Shown here one piece after another: positions 25,682 to 34,222 of a DNA stretch of 46,756 bases. Each line of letters starts with the position of its first letter. Within the stretch, counting starts at the first letter, position 1. The notes beneath the pieces are model-generated. The model searched no databases, was not told the origin of the DNA, and saw nothing but the letters and a program-made list of their open reading frames with translations. A program made the translations under genes and the position numbers. The stretch covers positions 1 through 46,756 of the forward strand of contig CAZABP010000037.1 in the NCBI GenBank assembly GCA_964483245.1, read 5' to 3'. This DNA comes from CAZABP01 sp964483245 (GTDB lineage Bacteria; Planctomycetota; UBA1135; UBA2386).

Positions 25682-26545
25682 TCAGAGGCCAGCCGGGTTG
25701 GTGGAAGCGCGGTCGCCGACCTTCAGCGACGCATTCTCGACGCGGCGTGTGACGCGGCCGAACACGAAGTTGTCCTTCGCCTCGGTGATCACGACCTCGC
25801 CCTTGTAGCTGCCGTTGTCCCAGATCGCCATCGAGTAGCCGGGCTTGATCTCCGCCTCACCCGGGTTGTTCGTGATCTGGATCGTGACCAGGTCGCCCGC
25901 CGGGCTGACGTTCTCGACGCGGCCATCCAGCGTCGGGGCGGCGTTGGCGAAGATGCCGGGCATCTTGCCCCGCGCAATGCTCAGCAGCATGTCCTTCTCG
26001 CGCACGCTCTGGTCGAGCCCGGCGATCTTGGCGTTCGCGTCGGCGAGCGTCCGCTCCAGCTCGGAGATCTTGGCGTTCGCCTCGCCGAGCGACGACTCGG
26101 CCTTCTCCTGGGCACCGACCGCGGCGGTCTTCGCCTGGTCGGCCTTCATCCAGTCCTCCCGCGCCTGCTTGGCGTGCGCGGTCGCGTTCTTGATCTCCTG
26201 CTCCATCGTCGAGTAGCTGGCCTGCAGCTTGCCGATCTCGCCGATCAGCTCGCCGAGGCGGGCTTCCTGGGCCGCCAGGTCGTTGGTCTTCTCCTTGACC
26301 TGGTTCTCGAAGTTGTCGGCCTGCTGCTTGGTGCCGCGCAGGTTGCGCTCGGCAGCGTTCAGGGCCGTGGTCAGCTCCGTGGTCTTCAGCTCGTGGGCCT
26401 TGCGCTCGGTGTCGAGCGTCTCGGCGACCGTGTCGTGCTTCTTCTTCCAGTCGTCAGCGCGCTGCAGGTACATCCCTGCAAACATGACGAAGGCACCGGA
26501 CAGGAGCAGGTTGAGGACAATGAAAACGCGGCCGATCGAGCTCAT
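25682..26545 (-). CDS. Membrane-anchored coiled-coil protein with MreC-like plan
   Basis: The 287 residues fall into three parts: an N-terminal membrane helix at about residues 6-27, a long heptad-bearing coiled coil at about 30-195, and a C-terminal beta-rich domain. That last domain starts at LDGRVENVSPAGDLVTIQI and contains IKPGYSMAIWDNG and YKGEVVI. The order of anchor, coiled coil and beta domain, and the G-[RK]-V / K-x-G-[YM] turns, recall MreC, although the gene is separate from the one in mreC position. The function is unknown; a wall- or envelope-associated structural role is plausible from the neighbourhood. The ATG at 26545 has an AGGAG element 13 bases upstream, which is rather far. 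Confidence 0.75.
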   Translation of the reverse strand: MSSIGRVFIVLNLLLSGAFVMFAGMYLQRADDWKKKHDTVAETLDTERKAHELKTTELTTALNAAERNLRGTKQQADNFENQVKEKTNDLAAQEARLGELIGEIGKLQASYSTMEQEIKNATAHAKQAREDWMKADQAKTAAVGAQEKAESSLGEANAKISELERTLADANAKIAGLDQSVREKDMLLSIARGKMPGIFANAAPTLDGRVENVSPAGDLVTIQITNNPGEAEIKPGYSMAIWDNGSYKGEVVITEAKDNFVFGRVTRRVENASLKVGDRASTNPAGL

Positions 26546-26716
26546 CGTGAAGGATTCACTCCTAACTGGGGCGGGAGACCAGGGGCTGGGCCTGGAAGCA
26601 GGACGGGGACGAACGGTCGTTCCAGGGCAACACAGGTTGCGAGTGATGACCGAGGCAGAGAGGGCTACCGCCCGGCCGTCGAGCGGCGGGGGATCCTAAC
26701 TGTCGATCAGGACTCG

Positions 26717-28294
26717 TCAAGAACCGCTTGTGGGGCGATTCCCGCCTGGTCGGACCGCGAGGAGTCTAGCCCACGAAAACAGGCGTGACGCCGCGGTGAA
26801 CAGGATCACGAGCCACAGCAGGCGCGGCATCTGCGGAGCGATCCATGCCATGGACGGGAGTCGTCCTGGACCGACCGGCACGGTGATCCGCAGCGTGCGC
26901 GGCTCGTGGTCCTCGGCCCCCCGGCGCGGCAGCGTGTCCCGCACGACGCCGTCGCCGTCGACCCACAGCGTCGCACCGTCGACCGTCGCACGCAGCAGCG
27001 GCGTCCCGGTCTCGAGCGCGCGGCAGACGGTCATCGCGATCATCTGGTCGAGCTCGGCCCCACCCTGGAACCACGACTCGTTGCTGAGCACCGCGAGCAG
27101 CTCGGCGCCGGCCGCAACCTGCTCGCGCGCGATCGCCGGGAAGGCGTTCTCGAAGCAGACCAGCGTGCCGACGCGGACCTCCCCACCCGCACGTGTGCGC
27201 ACCCGAAGTGGTGGTTCGAGCGGGCCCGTGCGCAGGTTCGGTGGTTCCTCAGTCAGGCCGCTGAAGAAGCGGAACAGCGCATCCGACCAGGACCGCGGCA
27301 CCAGCGAGAGGAACGGCACGTACTCCCCGCCCGGGACCAGCCGGCGCTTCCACTGCAGCGCAGCGAGCCGCCCGCGATGGTCGAGCAGGATGTTCGCGAG
27401 GCGGATCTCGTCCGGCAGCTCGGCGAACGTGTTGGCGATCAACATCGTGCCGTCCGCGAGGCGCGGCCCGCCCGGTCCGAGCAGGCGCAACGAGCCGTCG
27501 ACCCCGCGCAGCGGATCGAGGAAACCGGATTCCGGCCACACCACGAGGTCGGGCGGCGAGCCGGCGCCCGGTCCGGCAACCGCGAGCGTCGGCCTGCCGA
27601 GTCCTTCCGCATACCGCTGCTCCGCGCCGGCGCGGCTGCGGAACATCGGCGAGAACCCCGGCTCGACCAACAGCACGTCAAGTGCCACGCGGCCGCGCTC
27701 GGCCGCAGGGCGCAGTACCGCCAGCAACCCGAACGTCACGAGGAACGCGGCGAACGTCGCAACCGCCCTCCCCCACGGCGGCGTCGCGCGGCGCCAGGAG
27801 CGGCCGAGCTCCACCCCCGCCGCCGCGATCCCGGCGATCAGCAGGTTGCCCAACACCTCGCCACCCCAGGTGACGCTGCCGAGGACGCCGGGCCACAGGT
27901 ACAGACAGTGCACCGGCTGCCCGTGCGGATACGGGATCTCCGGCGCATGCGCGCGCAGCCAGTGCACCGCTGCCGTCATGCAGGCAAACGCCAGCGGTGC
28001 GCCCAGCCGCGGCGCGAGCCAACGCGTGCCGGCCGCCAACACCACGAGGTAGACAGCCCCGACGATCGCAACGGCCACATAGGCGATCCATGCGAGGTGA
28101 GCGAGCGACGCGGAGAAGGCCAGCAGGTGCAGCAGCCCGATCGCATAGACGAGCCGGTATGGCCGCCGTGCATGCAGGCAGACTTCGTACAGCAGCGCCA
28201 GCGCAGGGAACACGAGCCAGCCAGCGCCCGGAAACCAGCCGGGCGGTGTTGCGGCGATCCACAGCAGGGCGGCCGCGGCAGCCGGCAGGATCAC
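26717..28294 (-). CDS. lnt: Apolipoprotein N-acyltransferase
   Basis: Lnt adds the third acyl chain to the N-terminal cysteine of lipoproteins in the inner membrane. The 525-residue protein has about six N-terminal membrane helices, a carbon-nitrogen hydrolase domain and a last helix near residues 495-515. The catalytic triad is visible: Glu255 in VVWPESGF, Lys316 in QWKRRLVPGGEYVPF and Cys380 in LVCFENAFP. The ATG at 28294 overlaps the moeA stop. The predicted lipoproteins in this window (the RND adaptor and the protein at 44983) are potential substrates. Confidence 0.95.
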   Translation of the reverse strand: MILPAAAAALLWIAATPPGWFPGAGWLVFPALALLYEVCLHARRPYRLVYAIGLLHLLAFSASLAHLAWIAYVAVAIVGAVYLVVLAAGTRWLAPRLGAPLAFACMTAAVHWLRAHAPEIPYPHGQPVHCLYLWPGVLGSVTWGGEVLGNLLIAGIAAAGVELGRSWRRATPPWGRAVATFAAFLVTFGLLAVLRPAAERGRVALDVLLVEPGFSPMFRSRAGAEQRYAEGLGRPTLAVAGPGAGSPPDLVVWPESGFLDPLRGVDGSLRLLGPGGPRLADGTMLIANTFAELPDEIRLANILLDHRGRLAALQWKRRLVPGGEYVPFLSLVPRSWSDALFRFFSGLTEEPPNLRTGPLEPPLRVRTRAGGEVRVGTLVCFENAFPAIAREQVAAGAELLAVLSNESWFQGGAELDQMIAMTVCRALETGTPLLRATVDGATLWVDGDGVVRDTLPRRGAEDHEPRTLRITVPVGPGRLPSMAWIAPQMPRLLWLVILFTAASRLFSWARLLAVRPGGNRPTSGS

Positions 28295-29526
28295 CGGCGG
28301 AGGCCTGCGGCGTACGGCACGAACGGCGCCGTGCGCAGCGCACCAGGCGGCGTCTCGCCCGGGATCAACACGTAGCCATCGGCCGCGGTCAGCCCGAACG
28401 GATCTCCGGACGGCCGAGCCTCCTGCAACTCCGCGAGCAGGTGCCCGTCCGCATCACTGCTCGCGCGGGCCGGGATCGCCTGCAGCCGCGCGTTGCGCCG
28501 GTAGGCGACGCCACCCAGCTGCGCCGTCGCACCGAACGGCACCTCGCAGGCGCCACCGAGCCTCGCGAGCAGCGGCGCCGCGAGCAGATCGAACACCGTG
28601 AAGCAGGAGGCGGGGTTGCCCGGCAGGCCGAGTACGAACACCGTCCGCTGGTTGGTGCGGCGTGTGCCGGCGAACGTCGGCTTGCCCGGCTTCAGGTCGA
28701 TGCCGTGGAACAGCGACTGCACGCCCTGCTGTGCGAGCGCTGCGCCAACCAGATCGTGGGTTCCCTTCGAGACGCCGCCGATCGTCAACAGCAGGTCCGC
28801 TTCGGCGAGCCCGCGCGCGATCCGCGCCGTCAGTTCGGCCGCGTCGTCCGGCGCAATCCCCAGGCGCAACGGTTCGCCGCCGCACTCGAGCACCTGCGCT
28901 GCCAACGCGTGGCTGTTGCTGTCGCGGACCTGGTGCTCGGCGGCTGCCGACGTGATCGGCACGACTTCGTCACCGGTCGCGAGGATCGCAACGCGCGGCC
29001 GCTGGTGCACGGTCACCGGCTCGATCCCGAGCACGGCCAACACCCCGATCTCGGCCGCGCGCAGCAGCGCACCGGGGCGCAGCACGACGTCGCCGGCCCG
29101 CGCTTCGGAGCCGCGCGGGCGGATGTTGCTGCCGCGTTCCACGGCGGTGCGCAGCTCGACCTCGGTCCCTTCGTAGCCGCTGGTCTGTTCGACCGGGACG
29201 ACGGCATCGAAGCCGGCCGGGACGACGGCGCCGGTCATGATCCGGATCGCGGTCCCGCCGCGCGCCGTGCCGCGGAACGGATGCCCCGCCAGGCTCTCGC
29301 CGGCAACCGGCAGCCGGGTCCCTGCGCGCAGCCCATCGGCACCCGCGGCAACAGCGAAACCGTCCATCGCGGACCGGTCGGTCGCCGGCCACGGACCGTC
29401 GGTCCGGACTTCGACCGCCAATCGGCGGCCCAGCGCCTGCGCCAGGGTCACCTGCTCGCGCGGCAGCGTCTGTGTGACGGCGGCGAGCAGGCAGTTCCGC
29501 GCGGCGTCGATCGACAGGTTGGCCAT
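28291..29526 (-). CDS. moeA: Molybdopterin molybdenumtransferase MoeA
   Basis: MoeA inserts molybdate into adenylylated molybdopterin in the cytosol. The 411-residue length is normal. Hallmarks are DRSAMDGFAV near residue 50, the RPRGSEARAGDVVL segment near 130-145, RVAILATGDEVV near 180, and GGVSKGTHDLV near 250, where the usual GGVSVG has Lys in place of Val. The C-terminal beta-barrel domain runs from about residue 335. Molybdoenzymes themselves are not encoded in this window. The gene is the upstream partner of lnt in a two-gene overlapping operon, diverging from the efflux operon. Confidence 0.95.
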   Translation of the reverse strand: MANLSIDAARNCLLAAVTQTLPREQVTLAQALGRRLAVEVRTDGPWPATDRSAMDGFAVAAGADGLRAGTRLPVAGESLAGHPFRGTARGGTAIRIMTGAVVPAGFDAVVPVEQTSGYEGTEVELRTAVERGSNIRPRGSEARAGDVVLRPGALLRAAEIGVLAVLGIEPVTVHQRPRVAILATGDEVVPITSAAAEHQVRDSNSHALAAQVLECGGEPLRLGIAPDDAAELTARIARGLAEADLLLTIGGVSKGTHDLVGAALAQQGVQSLFHGIDLKPGKPTFAGTRRTNQRTVFVLGLPGNPASCFTVFDLLAAPLLARLGGACEVPFGATAQLGGVAYRRNARLQAIPARASSDADGHLLAELQEARPSGDPFGLTAADGYVLIPGETPPGALRTAPFVPYAAGLRR

Positions 29527-29657
29527 CGCGATGCTTCGATCAGGATCTGGCGGCCACCCCGGTCCAGCCAGTCGCGTCCCCCCTTAGCCGTGATGCCGAG
29601 CGCCGGCAACGTTGATATTCCCAGGCCTCCGGCCGTAGAGCGGTGCGCCGCCCCAAG

Positions 29658-30917
29658 ATGCTGATGCCCTCCTGCCCCACCTCTGCGCTGCGCGCGCGCC
29701 CGGTCCCCCCCCTGCTGCTGCTGGTGGCGCTCACGGGCTGCGCGCGCGGTCCGGAGACCGCGCATGGCGCCGCGAAGCCGGCGGCCGAGACGCCGCCGTT
29801 GGTGCGCGCCGAACCGATCGAGCTGCGCCAGGTCCGCCGCGAGATCGAGACCACGGCGTTCCTCGAGTCGGAGCACCGCGTCAGCGTGCTCGCCAAGGTC
29901 TCCGGCCGCGTCGACGAGGTGCTGGTCGACGAGGGTGACCTGGTCGAGGTCGGGCAGGTCCTCGCCCGGCTCGACGACCGCGAAGCAGCGGCCGCCGTGC
30001 GGCAGGCCGAGGTGCAACTGCAGGCACAGAAGGTCCGGCGCGATCTGCTCTCCCTCGAGATCGAGGCAGCGCTGAGCCGGATCCAGACCGCACGGATCGA
30101 GCGCGACCGGACCAAGGCGGAGTTCGAGCGCAACCGCGACATGCAGGAGGGCTTCGTGTCGCAGAAGGTGCTCGACGAGAGCAAGTTCGCGTTCGAGTCC
30201 GCGCAGCAGGCGCTGCAGGTCGCGGAGTTCAACCACCGCAAGGCGGAGCTGGACGTGCGCGCCTGCGAGGCGCAGATCCAAGACCTCGAGGCGAAGCTCG
30301 TGATCGCGCAGATCGGCCAGCAGGATCACCGGATCCAGGCTCCGCTGCGCGGGCGGATCAGCGCGCGCTGGATCAAGGGGGGCGAGACGATCTCGCTGGC
30401 GACCGAGCTGTTCACGGTCATCGACACCGAGAACCTGGTCGCCTACCTGAGCCGCCCGCAGCGCGAGCTGCCGGTGCTGCAGCAGGCGAAGGAGGTGCGC
30501 TTTCGGACCGACGCGTTCCCCGAGCAGGAGTTCGTCGCGGCGATCGACATGATCAGCCCGGTCGTCGATCAGGCGACCGGCTCGTTCCGGTTGCGCATGC
30601 GCGTGCTGCGCGAGGAGGCGAACCTGCTGCGACCGGGGATGTTCGTGCGCGCCAGGATCCTGACCGAGTCGCTGCGCGAGGCGCTGATGGTGCCGAAGGC
30701 TGCGCTGCTCGCCGAAGGGGAGACGATGATCGTGTTCGCGATCCGCGACGGGATCGCGCGGCGCGTCCTGCTGCAGCCGGGCCTGGAAGAACGGCTCGCC
30801 GTCGAGTGCACCAACCGCGGACCGGACGGACTGCGCGAAGGGGACCTCGTCGCGACCGGTGGCCACGAGGACCTGCGCGACAAGCAGCAGGTCGAGCTGG
30901 CGCAGGGCGGCAAGTGA
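29658..30917 (+). CDS. RND efflux membrane-fusion lipoprotein
   Basis: This periplasmic adaptor of about 419 residues joins an RND pump to an outer-membrane channel. The N terminus has a lipoprotein signal ending in the lipobox LTGC, so it should be acylated and held in the membrane. A lipoyl/biotinyl-like half-motif (SGRVDEVLVDEGDLVEVGQVLARLDD) is followed by a long alpha-hairpin (about residues 110-215), the second lipoyl half (IQAPLRGRIS) and the beta-barrel and membrane-proximal domains. The ATG at 29658 is preferred because it leads straight into the signal. A GTG at 29643 is an alternative, and neither has a clear ribosome site. Its stop shares a base with the next start (TGATG). Confidence 0.9.
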   Translation: MLMPSCPTSALRARPVPPLLLLVALTGCARGPETAHGAAKPAAETPPLVRAEPIELRQVRREIETTAFLESEHRVSVLAKVSGRVDEVLVDEGDLVEVGQVLARLDDREAAAAVRQAEVQLQAQKVRRDLLSLEIEAALSRIQTARIERDRTKAEFERNRDMQEGFVSQKVLDESKFAFESAQQALQVAEFNHRKAELDVRACEAQIQDLEAKLVIAQIGQQDHRIQAPLRGRISARWIKGGETISLATELFTVIDTENLVAYLSRPQRELPVLQQAKEVRFRTDAFPEQEFVAAIDMISPVVDQATGSFRLRMRVLREEANLLRPGMFVRARILTESLREALMVPKAALLAEGETMIVFAIRDGIARRVLLQPGLEERLAVECTNRGPDGLREGDLVATGGHEDLRDKQQVELAQGGK

Positions 30918-33900
30918 TGGCGCAGCAGCCGCTGCTCGCCTGCACGGCCCGCCGGCCGGTTGCGATCACGATGATGGTCGCGGCCGCGATCGTGTTCGGA
31001 CTCGTCGGCCTGTCGCGGCTGCCGGTGAACCTGCTGCCGGACATCAGCTATCCGACCGTCACGATCCGCACCGAGTATCCCGGCGCCAGCCCGCAGGACG
31101 TCGAGGAGCGCGTCAGCGAGCGGATCCAGGACGCCGTATCGGTGACACCCGGCGTGCGCCGCGTCGTGTCGATCAGCCGCCCTGGCGTCAGTGATGTGAT
31201 CCTGCAGTTCCAATGGGGCACGGAGATCGTGTTCGCGGTCTCCGATCTGCGCGAGCGCCTCGACCGCGTGTTCCTGCCGCGCGCCGTCGAGCCGCCGCTC
31301 GTGCTGCGCTACGACCCGAGTCTCGATCCGGTGCTGACGCTCGGGCTGACCGGGACGCCGGACCTGGTCGAGCTGCGGCGGTTCGCCGAAGAAGAGCTCG
31401 AACGCGAGCTGTCGGACGTCGCCGGCGTCGCCGCGGTCAAGGTGCGCGGCGGGGACGAGGAGGAGATCCGGATCGCGGTCGACGAACGGCTGCTGGCGGC
31501 GCACCGGCTCGACGTGACCCGGATCGGGCAGCAGCTCGCGGCGCAGAACGTCAACGCCGCGTCCGGCGCGATCGAAGAGGGGCGCACCGAGTTCCTGGTC
31601 CGCGCGCTGAACGAGTTCACCGACCTCGAGCAGATTGCGGCGATGGTGCTCGAGACGCGCAACGGCGTCCCGATCCGGCTCGGTGACGTCGCGCGCGTCG
31701 ACCGCGTGCCGCAGGAGAAGCAGGTCATCAGCCGCATCGACGGGCAACCGTGCGTGTTGATCGACGTCTACCGCGAAGCGCGCGCGAACATCGTCGAGTT
31801 GTGCACGCGCGTCCGCGAGCGCGCGTTCGGAACCGCGGCGCAGCAGGCGTTCGTCGCCGCCAAGCGGCACGAGGCGGAGCCGCCGGCCGGGGATCCGGGG
31901 GCGCGCTTCCGGCACACGGCGAGCGTGCGCGAGATGACCGACTACGCCGGCTTCCTCGCCGCGCAGCACGGCACCGAGCTGACGCTGCTGCTCGACCAGT
32001 CGGCGTTCATCCAGACCGCAGTCGACGACGTGCTGCAGAGCGCGCTGGTCGGTGGCATGTTCGCGATCCTGGTGATCGCGCTGTTCCTGCGGCGCCTGGC
32101 CGCGACCGTGATCCTGGCCGTCTCGATCCCGATCAGCCTGGTCGCCAGCTTCGCGCCGATGTTCATGGCGGACATCTCGCTGAACATCATGTCGCTCGGC
32201 GGCCTCGCACTCGGCGTCGGCATGCTGGTCGACAACTCGATCGTCGTGCTGGAGTCGATCTCGCGCGCCCGCGAGGAGGGGATGCGCCGCGCGGCCGCGG
32301 CCGTGGCCGGAGTCACGCGCGTCGCCGGCGCCGTCGTCGCCAGCACGCTGACGACCGTGGCCGTGTTCTTCCCGATCGTGTTCGTCGAGGGGGTCGCCGG
32401 CCAACTGTTCCGCGACCAGGCGCTGACCGTCGTGTTCTCGCTGCTGGCGTCGCTGCTGGTCGCACTGTTCGTGATCCCGATGCTGGCCGTGTTCCCGGAG
32501 TTCGAAGGGCGTGTCGAGCGCGCGATCACGGCGCCGGCGACGCGGATCGGGCGCGGGATGCAATGGCTGTTCGCCTGGGTGCTGCGCGGCGTGGCTTGGA
32601 TCGCGCGCGGAGCGGGTCGCGGGCTGGCCCTGCTCGCGCGCCCGGTGACCGGCGCCTTCGCGTACGGCTGGGGTGCGGTCGACGGGCTGTATCCGCGGGT
32701 GTTGACCGTGGCGTTGCGCGCGCGGGCGCTGGTGCTGCTGGTCGTTGCAGGATTGGTCGCGTTCGCGGTCTGGCGCGTCGGGGCGCTCGGCAGCGAGCGG
32801 CTGCCGGAAGTGCACCAGGGGGAGTTCTTCGTCGAGGCATTCCTGCCGCGCGATGCGACGGTCGAGCGGACCGATGCGACGCTGCTGCCGCTGGAGCGCG
32901 CGATCGCGGCGCTGCCGGACGTCGCCAGCACGTTCCTCGCCGCCGGGGTCGACAAGGACGAGCTGAACGCTTCCGACGAAGGGGAGCACTCGGCGCGGAT
33001 CCTGGTGCGGCTGGAACCGCATCCGGACCGCAAGGCCCAGGAGGCGCGCGTGCGGGCCGCGATCGTCCGGCTGCTGCACGAGGAGCCGGTCATCCGCAGC
33101 CACCGCTTCTCGCGGCCGAGCCTGCTGGCGACGACGGCGCCGGTCACGGTCGAGATCCTCGGGCGGGACCTCGGCGACCTGCGCCGCGCCAGCGAAGAGG
33201 TCGAAGCGGCGCTGCGCCGGCTGCCCGGCCTCGCCGACGTCGCCGCGACGATGCAGCGCGGCAACACCGAGGTCTCGATCGAGTTGGATCGGGAGCGGCT
33301 CGCTGCGCTGCAGCTCGACTCCCAGGCGTTGACACGGATCCTGCAGACGAAAGTGCTCGGCGACGTGCCGACGCGGTTCACCGAGCGCGAGCGCAAGATC
33401 GACATGCGCGTGCAGCTCGACCGCGAGCAGCTCGCCAGCTACGGCAGCCTGCTGCAACTGAACGTGAACCCGGCCGGTTACCCGCCGATCCCGCTGGCGA
33501 CGGTCGCCGAGCTGCGGCGGATCGAGGGCCCGAGCGAGATCCGGCGCATCGGCAACCTGCGGGGCGCCGAGGTCAGCGCCGCGCTGGCCGGGTTCGACTT
33601 CGGCCACACGCAGCAGCGCGTCGAGGCGGCGCTCGCCGAGCTGCGGCTGCCGCGCGGCGTCGAAGTCCGGCTCGGCGGCGAGAAGGAGGAGCTCGAGGAG
33701 TCGCAGCAGAGCCTGCTGATCGCGCTCGCGCTGGCCGTGTTCCTGGTCTACATCGTCATGGCCTGCCAGTTCGAGAGCATCCTGCAGCCGCTGATCATCA
33801 TGGTCACGGTGCCGCTCGCGCTGGTCGGCGTGGTGCCGATGCTCGACCTGCTCGGGATCCCGGTCTCGATCGTCGTGTTCCTCGGCGGGATCGTGCTCGC

Positions 33901-34222
33901 CGGCATCGTCGTCAACAACGGCATCATCCTGATCGATCAGATCAACCAGCTCCGCCGCGCCGGCGTCGCGAAACTCGACGCGATCCGCCAGGGCGCGCAT
34001 CTGCGGCTGCGGCCGGTCGCGATGACGGCGCTGACGACGATCCTCGGGCTGCTGCCGCTGACCGGCTGGCTCGCGGCGCTGCCGTTGGTCGGCGGCAACG
34101 TCGAAGGGCTCGAGCTGCGCGCGCCGATGGCCGTCACCGTCGTCACCGGGCTCGTTGCGTCGACGCTGCTGACGCTGATCGTCGTGCCGGTGCTGTACTC
34201 CCTGGCGGATCGCGGGCGATGA
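30917..34222 (+). CDS. RND efflux permease, first of two
   Basis: This 1101-residue AcrB/MdtB-like permease is a proton-driven exporter of the inner membrane. The N terminus (RPVAITMMVAAAIVFG, then LPVNLLPDISYPTV) is typical, followed by the first porter domain. The TM4 signature GMLVDNSIVV has the proton-relay Asp at residue 439, and the TM10 region reads AGIVVNNGII. Between TM6 and TM7 (about residues 535-600) there is an unusually long basic and aromatic linker. The ATG at 30917 is coupled to the adaptor stop. An upstream in-frame start inside the adaptor gene was rejected because it adds only Arg/Gly-rich shadow sequence. The substrate is unknown. Confidence 0.93.
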   Translation: MAQQPLLACTARRPVAITMMVAAAIVFGLVGLSRLPVNLLPDISYPTVTIRTEYPGASPQDVEERVSERIQDAVSVTPGVRRVVSISRPGVSDVILQFQWGTEIVFAVSDLRERLDRVFLPRAVEPPLVLRYDPSLDPVLTLGLTGTPDLVELRRFAEEELERELSDVAGVAAVKVRGGDEEEIRIAVDERLLAAHRLDVTRIGQQLAAQNVNAASGAIEEGRTEFLVRALNEFTDLEQIAAMVLETRNGVPIRLGDVARVDRVPQEKQVISRIDGQPCVLIDVYREARANIVELCTRVRERAFGTAAQQAFVAAKRHEAEPPAGDPGARFRHTASVREMTDYAGFLAAQHGTELTLLLDQSAFIQTAVDDVLQSALVGGMFAILVIALFLRRLAATVILAVSIPISLVASFAPMFMADISLNIMSLGGLALGVGMLVDNSIVVLESISRAREEGMRRAAAAVAGVTRVAGAVVASTLTTVAVFFPIVFVEGVAGQLFRDQALTVVFSLLASLLVALFVIPMLAVFPEFEGRVERAITAPATRIGRGMQWLFAWVLRGVAWIARGAGRGLALLARPVTGAFAYGWGAVDGLYPRVLTVALRARALVLLVVAGLVAFAVWRVGALGSERLPEVHQGEFFVEAFLPRDATVERTDATLLPLERAIAALPDVASTFLAAGVDKDELNASDEGEHSARILVRLEPHPDRKAQEARVRAAIVRLLHEEPVIRSHRFSRPSLLATTAPVTVEILGRDLGDLRRASEEVEAALRRLPGLADVAATMQRGNTEVSIELDRERLAALQLDSQALTRILQTKVLGDVPTRFTERERKIDMRVQLDREQLASYGSLLQLNVNPAGYPPIPLATVAELRRIEGPSEIRRIGNLRGAEVSAALAGFDFGHTQQRVEAALAELRLPRGVEVRLGGEKEELEESQQSLLIALALAVFLVYIVMACQFESILQPLIIMVTVPLALVGVVPMLDLLGIPVSIVVFLGGIVLAGIVVNNGIILIDQINQLRRAGVAKLDAIRQGAHLRLRPVAMTALTTILGLLPLTGWLAALPLVGGNVEGLELRAPMAVTVVTGLVASTLLTLIVVPVLYSLADRGR

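Noticed and set aside
31750..34218. An in-frame extension of the second RND permease back into the first permease gene
   Set aside because: The translation is Arg/Ala/Gly-rich with no family similarity; the true start at 34219 is coupled to the previous stop.
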